Assembly (NCBI RefSeq): GCF_001190785.1
Contig: NZ_LGSS01000012.1
Location: forward strand, 58,807 to 122,806
Length of the DNA: 64,000 bases
Direction of reading: 5' to 3'
Source of the DNA: Gottschalkia purinilytica
Lineage (GTDB): Bacteria > Bacillota > Clostridia > Tissierellales > Gottschalkiaceae
Shown: positions 53,408 to 63,136 of the stretch, one piece after another
Numbering within the stretch: position 1 is the first letter of the stretch
How the letters are laid out: each line of letters starts with the position of its first letter
Translations under genes and position numbers: made by a program
The notes under the pieces: model-generated
What the model was told of the DNA's origin: nothing
Databases searched by the model: none
The model's input: only the letters and a program-made list of their open reading frames with translations

Positions 53408-54394
53408 TTGAAGGAAGCCATAATACGAATACTTAAAGAAAATGAAGAGGAGTTTATTTCAGGACAAGAGATAAGTAATAAGCTAAATGTAAGCAGAACT
53501 GCAATATGGAAGTATATTAAATTATTAAAAGAAGAAGGATATAATATAGATTCTGTATCTAGAAAAGGATATAGACTGTTATCTTCACCAGATATAGTTA
53601 CATATGAGGAAATAAAACCGTTTTTGAATACGAAAAATATAGGGAAAAAAATAATACATTTTGATTCTATAAATTCTACAAACATAAAAGGAAAAGCTCT
53701 TGCTGACAATGGAGAAGAAGAGGGAGTTGTAGTTATTGCAGAAGAGCAAACAGGAGGAAAAGGACGGTTAGGAAGAAATTGGGTATCCCCGAAAGGAAAA
53801 GGAATATGGATGAGTATAATTTTAAGACCTAATATAGATCCCATGGATGCTACTAAGATAACACAAATAGCAGCTGCATCGGTATATACTGGATTAGAAG
53901 AAATAGGTATAGAATCACATATAAAGTGGCCTAATGATATAGTTTTAAATGGGAAAAAAATATGCGGTATTCTTACTGAAATGAGTGGAGAAATGATAAA
54001 AATAAACTATTTAGTAGTAGGAATAGGGATAAATGCTAATATAGATTATAATGACTTTCCTAAAGAGGTAAGGGAAAAGGCTACTTCTATAAAAGAAGAA
54101 TTAGGAAAAGAAGTTAGTAGAAAACAAATAATAGGGAATATATTAAATAACTTTGAAAAATTATATAATGAATTTTTAGAAAAGGGAAACATAGAATCTT
54201 CAATAAAAATATGTAGAGATAGGTCTATATTAATAGGTAAGAAGATAAAGATAATATCTAAGGGAAAAGAGATAGAAAGATTAGCAGTTGATATAACAGA
54301 TACTGGCGAGTTAATAGTAAAAGATAATCTAGGAGAAATAACAAAAATAATATCAGGAGAAGTTTCAGTCAGGGGGATAAATGGGTATGTATAA
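53408..54394 (+). CDS. birA: Biotin--[acetyl-CoA carboxylase] ligase and biotin repressor BirA
   Basis: A 328-residue group II biotin ligase. The N-terminal winged helix (about 1-60, with SGQEISNKLNVSRTAIWKYIKLL) binds DNA, so it can also repress biotin genes. The ligase domain has the biotinyl-AMP loop TGGKGRLGRNWVSPKGKGIW near 115-134 and KWPNDIVLNGKKICGIL. It must biotinylate AccB encoded at 19034. The start is TTG 53408, ten bases after AAGGAG. It overlaps the next gene by 14 bases. Confidence 0.94.
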   Translation: MKEAIIRILKENEEEFISGQEISNKLNVSRTAIWKYIKLLKEEGYNIDSVSRKGYRLLSSPDIVTYEEIKPFLNTKNIGKKIIHFDSINSTNIKGKALADNGEEEGVVVIAEEQTGGKGRLGRNWVSPKGKGIWMSIILRPNIDPMDATKITQIAAASVYTGLEEIGIESHIKWPNDIVLNGKKICGILTEMSGEMIKINYLVVGIGINANIDYNDFPKEVREKATSIKEELGKEVSRKQIIGNILNNFEKLYNEFLEKGNIESSIKICRDRSILIGKKIKIISKGKEIERLAVDITDTGELIVKDNLGEITKIISGEVSVRGINGYV

Positions 54395-55355
54395 GGGATA
54401 TATAACTGATATACATGGAATAAAAGTAGGCCATGCTCAAGACTTACAAGGAATGACAGGGTGCACTGTTATAATGTGCGAAGAGGGTGCTACGGCTGGT
54501 GTTGAAGTAAGAGGCTCGGCTCCTGGAACTAGAGAGACAGATTTGTTAAAGTCGGAAAATGCAGTAGATAAGGTACATGCAGTTGTATTATCAGGGGGAA
54601 GTGCATTCGGACTAGATGCATCTTCTGGGGTTATGAAGTACCTTGAAGAAAAAAATATAGGATTTGATGTTGGCATAACGAAAGTTCCTATAGTATGTAG
54701 TGCAGTGATATTTGATTTGGGTATAGGAGATTATAAAATAAGACCAGACCTCCATATGGGATATGAAGCATGTAAAAGTGCGTCCGAGAATGAAAATAGA
54801 CAAGGGAATATAGGATGTGGAACAGGAGCCACAATAGGTAAAATATTAGGAACAGAATGCTCTATGAAGTCAGGAATAGGTAGTGCAAGTATAAATATAG
54901 GAGAATTATGGGTTGGAGCTATAATAGCTGTAAATAGTTTTGGTGATGTATATGATTACAAAACAAACACTTTAATGGCAGGAACTATAGATTCAAATAC
55001 TAAAAAACTATGTAATTCTTATGAAGTAATGCAAAAGAGTAAATATCTTAAAGGATTTTCAGGAAAGAACACCACTATAGGAGTAGTAGCTACTAATGCT
55101 ATCTTAAATAAATCTCAAGCAAACAAAGTAGCTCAGTTAGCTCAAAATGGATTAGCTAGATCAATAAATCCTATTCATACTATGTTTGATGGAGATACTA
55201 TTTTTACAATGGCTACTAATAAAGTTAAAAGTGATATAAATCTAGTAGGGACTTTAGCTACTGAAGTTGTATGTATGGCTATTTCAAATGCTATAAAGTC
55301 AGCTGAAAGATATGATAAGTTTTATTGTTGGAAGGATATACAACAAAAAGTGTAG
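54381..55355 (+). CDS. P1 (DmpA/S58) family peptidase
   Basis: A 324-residue N-terminal-nucleophile-like hydrolase. Family segments are ITDIHGIKVGHAQD, GCTVIMCEEGATAGVEVRGSAPGTRETD, LSGGSAFGLDASSGVMKYLEE and the late VVATNA, around which DmpA-type enzymes cleave themselves to expose the catalytic residue. These enzymes are aminopeptidases or amidases; the substrate here is unknown. ATG 54381 lies after AGGGGG and inside the end of birA, so translation is probably coupled; ATG 54387 is possible too. Confidence 0.87.
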   Translation: MGMYKGYITDIHGIKVGHAQDLQGMTGCTVIMCEEGATAGVEVRGSAPGTRETDLLKSENAVDKVHAVVLSGGSAFGLDASSGVMKYLEEKNIGFDVGITKVPIVCSAVIFDLGIGDYKIRPDLHMGYEACKSASENENRQGNIGCGTGATIGKILGTECSMKSGIGSASINIGELWVGAIIAVNSFGDVYDYKTNTLMAGTIDSNTKKLCNSYEVMQKSKYLKGFSGKNTTIGVVATNAILNKSQANKVAQLAQNGLARSINPIHTMFDGDTIFTMATNKVKSDINLVGTLATEVVCMAISNAIKSAERYDKFYCWKDIQQKV

Positions 55356-55410
55356 ATATATTTATTGAATAAAAAATGTAAAACTGCTAGAATATAATGA
55401 GGTAAAATGG

Positions 55411-55499
55411 CTAGTATCTTTAATAGAACTAGACTATTTGATTTATGTTTATAGCAAAATAAATAGTAAATACGACTAGTATCCTAATTAGGAACTAGA
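55411..55499. repeat. Two related palindromic elements upstream of the ECF transporter gene
   Basis: CTAGTATCTTTAATAGAA then CTAGA (55411-55433) and CTAGTATCCTAATTAGGA then ACTAGA (55476-55499) are similar. Both fold with CTAGT/ACTAG as outer stem, one bulged A, and an inner stem that changes in a compensated manner (TCT/AGA in the first, TCCT/AGGA in the second). Start-to-start distance is 65 bases. A TATAAT lies at 55393-55398. They could be operators or leader hairpins for the downstream transporter. Confidence 0.5.
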
Positions 55500-55514
55500 A
55501 CGGGAGGTTTTTTT

Positions 55515-56291
55515 ATGATAAAACAAAATAGTAAAACATCTTTTTCGTTAAGAAAGTTAACTATTATTGGAGTATTAGGAGCTATATCAGCTATTCTGGG
55601 AATGACACCTATAGGTTTTATCCCAGTAGGACCTACTAATGCAACTATAATGCATATTCCAGTAATAATAGGTGCAATACTTGAAGGACCAGTTGTTGGT
55701 GCTATGGTAGGAGTTATATTTGGAATATTTAGCATAATAAGATCTATAACGGCTCCTACGGTTATTTCACCAGTATTTTATAATCCACTGGTTTCAATAT
55801 TACCTAGGGTTTTAATAGGTATAACTTCTTACTATACTTTTATAACATTAAAAAAAGCTGGTAAGAGACTTTCAACCATAGTTGTAACTTTAGTATGGAG
55901 TGGAGTTATAGTATACTTAATAAGAAATTTTGTAATACAATTAAATTCATATAATACGAATGAAATTGGACTTTGGCAGTTAGTTTTCAGTGGGTTATTA
56001 ATAATAATTACGTTATTAATAGGATATTTTTCATATAAAAAATTTAAAGAACAGTCTATAGAAGTAGTTTTATCAGCAGTAGTAGGTACTCTTACAAACA
56101 CAGTTGGAGTGCTGGGGATGATATACTTACTATACGGAAAATGGTTTGTAGAGAAAACAGGAGGTAATCCTGAAATGGTGGGAAAAACAATACTAGGAGT
56201 AGCTATAGCAAATGGTATACCAGAAGCAATAGTAGGAATGCTTATAGTCACTAGTGTTGTTATCGGAATAAAAAGAACAGATAAGAGATAA
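55515..56291 (+). CDS. ECF transporter S component, probably for pantothenate (PanT-like)
   Basis: A 258-residue membrane protein with about seven hydrophobic segments. The N-terminal part KLTIIGVLGAISAILGMTPIGFIPVGPTNATIMHIPVIIGAILEGP (split over two helices) is typical of substrate-binding S components, which work with shared energising subunits EcfA, EcfA' and EcfT. Because pantothenate kinase coaX follows 33 bases downstream, I infer pantothenate or a precursor as the substrate; the sequence alone does not settle this. ATG follows GGGAGG. Confidence 0.8.
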   Translation: MIKQNSKTSFSLRKLTIIGVLGAISAILGMTPIGFIPVGPTNATIMHIPVIIGAILEGPVVGAMVGVIFGIFSIIRSITAPTVISPVFYNPLVSILPRVLIGITSYYTFITLKKAGKRLSTIVVTLVWSGVIVYLIRNFVIQLNSYNTNEIGLWQLVFSGLLIIITLLIGYFSYKKFKEQSIEVVLSAVVGTLTNTVGVLGMIYLLYGKWFVEKTGGNPEMVGKTILGVAIANGIPEAIVGMLIVTSVVIGIKRTDKR

Positions 56292-56324
56292 ATCCTATTT
56301 TATATATATTAAAGAGGTGAACCA

Positions 56325-57092
56325 ATGATTTTAGTTTGTGATGTAGGAAATACTAACATAGTACTAGGAGTATATGATAAAAACAAGTTATTAAAATCTT
56401 GGAGAATAGCTACAGATAGAGATAAAACATCAGATGAGTATGGTGTTTTAATTAGACAACTATTTGAACATAGTACAATGGATATAAATAATATAGAGTC
56501 AGTAGTAATATCTTCAGTAGTACCTACAATAATGTATTCATTACAAGCCATGAGCAAAAAATATTTTAATACAGAACCTATAGTTGTTGGGCCTGGGATA
56601 AAAACAGGTATAAACATTAAATATGATAATCCTAAAGAAGTAGGTGCAGATAGAATAGTTAATGCTATTGCAGCATATGAAAAATATGGTGGACCTTTGA
56701 TTATAGTAGACTTTGGAACGGCTACTACGTTTTGTGCAATATCTGAGAATGGTGACTATATAGGTGGAGCAATATCACCAGGTATAAGAATATCAAGTGA
56801 AGCTTTATTTAATAGAGCTGCTAAGCTTCCAAAGGTAGAGCTTATTAAACCTAAAAATATTATAAATAAAAACACAGTTAGTAGTATGCAGTCAGGTATA
56901 ATATATGGATATGTTGGTCTTGTAGATTATATTGTTAGTCAAATGAAATCAGAGATGAATCAAGAAATGAAAGAAGTAGTAGCTACTGGTGGGCTATCAA
57001 GCTTAATTGCTAGTGAATCTAAAACTATAACTAAAGTAGATAAAATGTTAACACTAGATGGGCTTAGAATTATATATGAGAACAATAAATAA
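56325..57092 (+). CDS. coaX: Type III pantothenate kinase
   Basis: A 255-residue ASKHA-fold kinase that phosphorylates pantothenate, the first step to coenzyme [50 protein letters not shown] and [15 protein letters not shown] are the three diagnostic motifs. It does not use feedback-regulated type I chemistry and needs a monovalent cation. Position downstream of ftsH matches B. subtilis coaX. ATG follows AAGAGGTGA. It is likely cotranscribed with the ECF gene. Confidence 0.95.
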   Translation: MILVCDVGNTNIVLGVYDKNKLLKSWRIATDRDKTSDEYGVLIRQLFEHSTMDINNIESVVISSVVPTIMYSLQAMSKKYFNTEPIVVGPGIKTGINIKYDNPKEVGADRIVNAIAAYEKYGGPLIIVDFGTATTFCAISENGDYIGGAISPGIRISSEALFNRAAKLPKVELIKPKNIINKNTVSSMQSGIIYGYVGLVDYIVSQMKSEMNQEMKEVVATGGLSSLIASESKTITKVDKMLTLDGLRIIYENNK

Positions 57093-57128
57093 GAAATCTT
57101 AAAAAATAATATTTAAATATATAAAACA

Positions 57129-57182
57129 AGTCTGTTCATAAAAGTAGATTAAAAAACTACTTATTTGGACAGACTCTTTATT
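57129..57182 (+). terminator. Terminator after coaX
   Basis: AGTCTGTTC pairs with GGACAGACT and AAGTAG with CTACTT inside (57129-57174), followed by CTTTATTTT. A long, interrupted stem. Confidence 0.7.
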
Positions 57183-57242
57183 TTAGAGTATAAATACAGG
57201 TATAATTATAAAAAGTAGAAAACTATACACAGGAGTGGTTAA

Positions 57243-58211
57243 ATGAAGATAGGTAGTTTAGAGTTTGAAGACAATGTATTTCTAGCTCCTATGGCAGGAG
57301 TTACAGATTTAACTTTTAGACTTATATGCAAAGAAATGGGAGTAGGTCTTCTTTATACTGAAATGATAAGTAGCAAGGGACTTTACTTTAACGATAAAAA
57401 AACACATGAACTTATGAAAATTGAAGAAAAGGAAAAGCCAGTAGCATTGCAGATATTTGGGTCAGATCCGGAAGTAATGGCTAATATTACTAATGATAAG
57501 CTTAACAAAATAGATGACTTTGCAATTGTAGATATAAATATGGGATGCCCTGCGCCTAAAATAGTTAAAAATGGCGATGGAAGTGCTCTTATGAAAACTC
57601 CAAAACTTATAGGTAGGATAGTGAAAGAAGTAGTTAAATATTCAAATAAGCCTGTTACTGTTAAGATAAGAAAAGGATGGGATGATAATAATCAAAATGC
57701 TGTAGAGGTTGCTAAAATAATAGAAGATGCAGGTGCCTCAGCAATAACCGTGCATGGAAGAACTAGAGAGCAATTTTATTCAGGAAAAGCAGACTGGGAT
57801 ATGATAAGAAGAGTTAAAGAAAATATATCTATACCAGTTATAGGAAATGGAGATGTATTTGTACCTGAAGATGGTAAAAAACTTATAGAAGAAACTGGAT
57901 GTGATGCTATAATGATAGGACGAGGGGCTAGGGGGAATCCTTGGATATTTAAAAGAACCTTACACCTATTAAAAACAGGGGAACTTTTACCTGAACCTTC
58001 AGATGAAGAAAAAATAGATGTATGTATAAAGCATCTAAATTTACTATGTACAATTAAAAATGAGAAAATAGCAGTAAAAGAAATGCGAAAACATATAGCC
58101 TGGTATATAAAAGGCATGAAAAATTCTGCTGAAATGAGAAACAAGATTAATACGATATCAGATAAAGATGAATTAGAAGAGATTCTTTATAGATATAAAC
58201 AAAATTCTTAA
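57243..58211 (+). CDS. dusB: tRNA-dihydrouridine synthase DusB
   Basis: A 322-residue FMN enzyme that reduces uridines in tRNA with NADPH. LAPMAGVTDLTFRLICKEMG, DINMGCPAPKIVKNGDGSALMKTP with the catalytic Cys102, HGRTREQFYSGKADW and NGDVF are conserved. The C-terminal helical RNA-binding domain is present. ATG follows AGGAGTGG. dusB is found between coaX and lysS in B. subtilis as well. Confidence 0.95.
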   Translation: MKIGSLEFEDNVFLAPMAGVTDLTFRLICKEMGVGLLYTEMISSKGLYFNDKKTHELMKIEEKEKPVALQIFGSDPEVMANITNDKLNKIDDFAIVDINMGCPAPKIVKNGDGSALMKTPKLIGRIVKEVVKYSNKPVTVKIRKGWDDNNQNAVEVAKIIEDAGASAITVHGRTREQFYSGKADWDMIRRVKENISIPVIGNGDVFVPEDGKKLIEETGCDAIMIGRGARGNPWIFKRTLHLLKTGELLPEPSDEEKIDVCIKHLNLLCTIKNEKIAVKEMRKHIAWYIKGMKNSAEMRNKINTISDKDELEEILYRYKQNS

Positions 58212-58356
58212 TACTGAAATCTTACTAGTGTTTTTTATTTTATATAATTATAACTAGAGGAATATATTACTATAAAGTTTCATATAATACCTTTACACAA
58301 TGAATGAAATATAAGGAAAGGGGTATTTTAAAGGATGTCTGGGTGAATTTATAAGA

Positions 58357-59337
58357 GTGTTAGATGCTGGGTTATATAAGGAATATATATTTAATCAAGG
58401 TATTTACAAATATGTTCCTAATAAACTGCTATTGAAACTTCAAAAAAACATTAAGCCTAGAATAGTATGTGAGTATACAAGTAAGAGTAAAAACAAGACT
58501 TTAGGATATGGAATAGGAATATCTTTGTCTAGAGAATCAATGTCAGAAGAAAAATATATAAAAAAGATAATAGAGTCTATCAAGAAATTAAAAAACGATA
58601 ATACTAGATATATTATATTAGATGGAGTTAAAGATATTGATAATGATCATATTAGAATAATAGAAGAAGAAACTAACTTAAGAATACCTAATGGAAGAGA
58701 TATATTTTTAAAATTTATAACTAAAGTTTTAAATGATATATATGTAGAAAAGCAAGATACTATACAAAATCAAGATATAATTGTTATAAGTGATGGTACA
58801 GAAGATGCTAAAAATATAATAATTCAACTAGCTCAACATGTTAAATTTATTGTTGTAAGAGAAAATGATATGACAATAAGTAAGAATTTAGAGGAAGAGG
58901 TAATGAATAAAACTGGACTATCAATATATTGTACAAATAATATAAATAAATTTCTTCCCAATACTAATATAGTAGTCAATTTATCGAATGAGAGTATAAA
59001 TAATATAGATATAAGTAAAATGAGGCAAAATACTATTATAATTGATTCTAGTAGAAATAAAGAATTTAGTAACAATATATTTAAGTTGAGAAAGGACTTA
59101 CTTATAATAAATGATATTATAGTAAAAAATGAGAATGATATAATGAGTAATGTAAAAGAGTTTAATTTTGCTAAAGAATTAGATACTTCTATTAGTAAAG
59201 TCATAAATAATAGTATAAACAATTTAACTATGTCTAAAGTAAAAACATATAGTGGAATTGTTACAATTAAAGAGGCTATTAAATTATATAAGCTTAGTAA
59301 CTTAAACGTTTCAGTTTTTAACAGAAAATTAGAGTAG
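58357..59337 (+). CDS. Conserved protein of unknown function between dusB and greA
   Basis: A 326-residue soluble protein rich in Ile and Asn, alternating beta and alpha segments (RYIILDGVKD, IIVISDGTEDAKN, IVVNLSNESI, NTIIIDSS), which suggests repeated Rossmann-like folds. I do not recognise the family. The start is uncertain: GTG 58357 has only a weak GGGTGA upstream, while the frame stays open back to about 58324 (TGT CTG GGT GAA TTT ATA AGA) behind a good AAGGAAAGGGG but without a normal start codon. A non-standard start or a sequence error is possible. Codon use is like its neighbours. Confidence 0.6.
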   Translation: MLDAGLYKEYIFNQGIYKYVPNKLLLKLQKNIKPRIVCEYTSKSKNKTLGYGIGISLSRESMSEEKYIKKIIESIKKLKNDNTRYIILDGVKDIDNDHIRIIEEETNLRIPNGRDIFLKFITKVLNDIYVEKQDTIQNQDIIVISDGTEDAKNIIIQLAQHVKFIVVRENDMTISKNLEEEVMNKTGLSIYCTNNINKFLPNTNIVVNLSNESINNIDISKMRQNTIIIDSSRNKEFSNNIFKLRKDLLIINDIIVKNENDIMSNVKEFNFAKELDTSISKVINNSINNLTMSKVKTYSGIVTIKEAIKLYKLSNLNVSVFNRKLE

Positions 59338-59354
59338 ACACTGTCTGGACACAC

Positions 59355-59383
59355 TTGACAATGTAGATTTACTAAATTATAAT
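59355..59383 (+). promoter_or_regulatory. Consensus sigma-A promoter of greA-lysS
   Basis: TTGACA (59355-59360) and TATAAT (59378-59383) are exactly 17 bases apart: a perfect consensus promoter, unusual even here, implying strong expression. Confidence 0.8.
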
Positions 59384-59402
59384 AGTCAACATGAATAAAT
59401 GG

Positions 59403-59431
59403 TAAGCACTGTAAATAACTTACGGTGCTTA
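59403..59431 (+). other. Leader hairpin upstream of greA
   Basis: TAAGCACTGTAA (59403-59414) pairs with TTACGGTGCTTA (59420-59431), 12 pairs with one G-U and a five-base loop, starting about 13 bases after the predicted transcription start. There is no T-run, so it is more likely a stability or regulatory leader element than a terminator. Confidence 0.5.
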
Positions 59432-59571
59432 TTAAATTATATATAAAATTAGTATCTAAACAAGTTAGCATTTTAACAAGTTAAATTAAATATAATTAAC
59501 ATACTTATATAAAAAAAGTAGGGTAATTTGACATCTTCTAAATATAAAAGTAATGGAAAGGAGAGAGGGTA

Positions 59572-60048
59572 ATGTTAGAAAAAGAGATCTTTTTAACAAG
59601 TGAGGGTCTGAAGAAAATAGAGGAAGAGTTAGATCAATTAAAAACGGTAAGAAGGAAAGAGGTTGCTGAGAGAATAAAGCAAGCTTTAGCTTTTGGAGAT
59701 ATTAGCGAGAATTCAGAATATGACGAAGCAAAAAATGAGCAAGCACAGGTAGAGGAAAGAATCGCAAAGCTAGAAAATATGCTAAGAAATGCTAGAATTA
59801 TAGATGAAGAAGAAATATCAATAGAAGTTGTAAGTATAGGTTCAAAAGTTACGGTTAAGGATATTGAGTTTGACGAAGAACTTCAATATACAATAGTAGG
59901 TTCAGCAGAAGCTGATCCATATGAAGGAAAAATATCTAATGAATCTCCAGTAGGAAGTGCTCTAATAGGAAGAAAAGTAAATGAGATTGTAGAAGTACAA
60001 GTTCCTGATGGAGTAATTAAATATGAGATTCTTTCCATAAACAGATAA
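59572..60048 (+). CDS. greA: Transcription elongation factor GreA
   Basis: A 158-residue factor with an N-terminal antiparallel coiled coil (about 1-76; [27 protein letters not shown] holds the acidic tip) and a C-terminal FKBP-like domain (IGSKVTVKD.. and [20 protein letters not shown]). It enters the RNA polymerase secondary channel and stimulates cleavage of back-tracked RNA. ATG follows AAAGGAGAG. It is followed by lysS after 17 bases. Confidence 0.95.
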   Translation: MLEKEIFLTSEGLKKIEEELDQLKTVRRKEVAERIKQALAFGDISENSEYDEAKNEQAQVEERIAKLENMLRNARIIDEEEISIEVVSIGSKVTVKDIEFDEELQYTIVGSAEADPYEGKISNESPVGSALIGRKVNEIVEVQVPDGVIKYEILSINR

Positions 60049-60053
60049 TCTAG

Positions 60054-61547
<1,494 letters not shown>

Positions 61548-61561
61548 AATGTATATATAAC

Positions 61562-61604
61562 AAAAAGCCCTATGATTTACTATCAAGTCATAGGGCTTTT
61601 TATA
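61562..61604 (+). terminator. Terminator after lysS
   Basis: AAAAGCCCTATGA pairs with TCATAGGGCTTTT (61562-61600) around a 13-base loop, followed by T residues. Confidence 0.9.
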
Positions 61605-61758
61605 TTAATTTAAAAAGTACAAATATATTTTATGTAAAAAATAGAAATTAAATTGATATAAAATATTTTAAAATGTAATTATATGTAGTATACTATGATT
61701 AAATGGATAAATTTGGGGTAAAAATTTTAGAAATATAATAAATAAGGGGGAGTACAAT

Positions 61759-62133
61759 ATGAAGATAGCAGAATTAATAACAAATAAGAAAAAGGAAAAA
61801 GAAAGAGAAGAAAAGAAACAAGTTGCAAAAAATGTTCTTATAGGAACTACTATAGGAACTGTTGTAGGTGCAGCAGCTGGTGTACTTTTGGCACCTAAAT
61901 CAGGAAAAGAAACTAGAGAAGATATTGTTAATAAAACTAAAGATACAACAGAAATCCTGAAGAAAAATATAAAAACTTCCATAGAAACTGTAAAAGATAA
62001 AAAAGAAAAATTGGGAAAAGGTATAAAAGGAACTATGGAAGATATTAAAGATGATGTAGAAGAAACTAAGGAAGATATTAAAAAAGACGATACAAAAGAA
62101 GAAAAAAGCAATCATAGTAAAAAAGAGAAATAA
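61759..62133 (+). CDS. YtxH-domain protein
   Basis: A 124-residue protein: a charged N-terminal helix (Lys/Glu), a hydrophobic glycine-rich segment VLIGTTIGTVVGAAAGVLLAPKSGKETRED at about 27-56, which is the YtxH signature, and a long Lys/Glu-rich helical tail. YtxH proteins are general stress proteins of unknown mechanism that sit at the membrane. ATG follows AAGGGGGAG. It is paired with a DUF948-like gene 41 bases downstream, an arrangement known from ytxG-ytxH. Confidence 0.85.
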   Translation: MKIAELITNKKKEKEREEKKQVAKNVLIGTTIGTVVGAAAGVLLAPKSGKETREDIVNKTKDTTEILKKNIKTSIETVKDKKEKLGKGIKGTMEDIKDDVEETKEDIKKDDTKEEKSNHSKKEK

Positions 62134-62174
62134 TAGTTGTAGATAAGTTAGATTAAAGCTCATGGAGGGATAGT

Positions 62175-62630
62175 ATGTCTGCAACTATTACAGTAAGAGA
62201 ATTATTTATATTTTTATTAGTATTATTAGGTTTAGGATTAGGAGTATACTTGATTATTGCTATAAGAAACTTTAACAAAATATTGCTACAAGTCAAAGAT
62301 TTAATAAATGAAAATAAAGTTTCTATAAATAAGACATTATTAGAGGCGCCTGATATAGCTAGTAATATAAATGAAATAACTACAAATGTTAAGGACGTTG
62401 TAAATGATGTAACACCTAGTATACCTAATATTGTTGAAAACTTTAATTCTATATCTGAAAATCTTAATAACAGTACTGAAAAAGTTAATTATACAGTAGA
62501 CGTGGTAGAAGAAAGTGTAGTTGAAGTAGCTACTACAATAAAAAATAATGTACAGGGTTTGGGTGACTACATAAGAATAGTAATAGAAGTTATTAGCATA
62601 ATAAGAAATGCAATTTCTAAAACAAAATAG
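62175..62630 (+). CDS. DUF948-like (YtxG-type) membrane protein
   Basis: A 151-residue protein with an N-terminal membrane span (about 9-28, LFIFLLVLLGLGLGVYLIIA) followed by a long helical region with repeated Asn- and Val-rich heptads, likely a coiled coil. The pattern matches the DUF948/YtxG group, which is cotranscribed with YtxH in Firmicutes; function unknown. ATG follows GGAGGG. Confidence 0.7.
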   Translation: MSATITVRELFIFLLVLLGLGLGVYLIIAIRNFNKILLQVKDLINENKVSINKTLLEAPDIASNINEITTNVKDVVNDVTPSIPNIVENFNSISENLNNSTEKVNYTVDVVEESVVEVATTIKNNVQGLGDYIRIVIEVISIIRNAISKTK

Positions 62631-62695
62631 TATATTGGAACTATGATTTGGACAATCTATAATCTTAAAACATTAATTAATACTATATAAAAAAA

Positions 62696-62742
62696 GAAAA
62701 AGCTAAGAGAATATAGTTAATACTATAACTCTAGCTTTTTTA
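62696..62742 (+). terminator. Terminator after the DUF948-like gene
   Basis: AAAAAGCTA with TAGCTTTTT as the base, GAG/CTC and TATAGT/ACTATA further in, around a TAAT loop; T-run at 62736-62741. Confidence 0.8.
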
Positions 62743-62903
62743 CTTTTTAAAGTATTTTTGAAATTTTTTAAAGTTATTATAAGAAATAATCAATTTTATC
62801 TTAACATATATTGAAAAATGTATTGAATTTTAGAAGTATTAAGTTATATTTTTAAATATTTTAAATAAAATTTTAAAGAAATAAAAAAAGTTTTAGAAAA
62901 ATG

Positions 62904-62933
62904 TTGACAAATATATAATATACATGGTATAGT
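62904..62933 (+). promoter_or_regulatory. rRNA promoter P1
   Basis: TTGACA (62904-62909) and TATAGT (62928-62933), 18 bases apart, 204 bases before the 16S start. Confidence 0.75.
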
Positions 62934-62982
62934 AAGAAAGTCGTCACAAGATGACAGGAAAAAACAAAGAATAAAAAAGTTC

Positions 62983-63011
62983 TTGACAAAGAACGACAAA
63001 GATGATAAAGT
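62983..63011 (+). promoter_or_regulatory. Possible rRNA promoter P2
   Basis: TTGACA (62983-62988) and TAAAGT (63006-63011), 17 bases apart. The -35 is perfect, the -10 matches four of six. Tandem promoters are usual for rRNA operons. Confidence 0.5.
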
Positions 63012-63136
63012 GATTAAGCAAGTTTGAATTTTGAAAATTGAATAGTGAAAAGCCAGTTAATTCCTAGAATAACTGAAATAAATAAAACTCAACTTTAGTT
63101 GAGTAAGTCAGCAAAAGCTGAGAAAGATTAAACTTT

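Larger units (their letters stand above)
62631..63136 (+). other. rRNA operon upstream and leader region
   Basis: This gap holds the DUF948-gene terminator, two promoters and the 16S leader. The leader includes TTGAAAATTGAATAGTG (about 63031-63047), which is the usual pre-16S sequence in Firmicutes, and a short CTCAACTTTAGTTGAG hairpin near 63087 likely to form part of the processing stem. Confidence 0.6.

Noticed and set aside
59338..59571. T-box leader for lysS
   Set aside because: No T-box sequence (TGGNACCGCG-like) or specifier hairpin; the region contains a standard promoter and one short hairpin.
61900..62184. Reverse-strand ORFs across the ytxH-like gene
   Set aside because: Phe/Ile/Ser-rich translations produced by the Lys/Glu-rich forward gene; no ribosome binding site.
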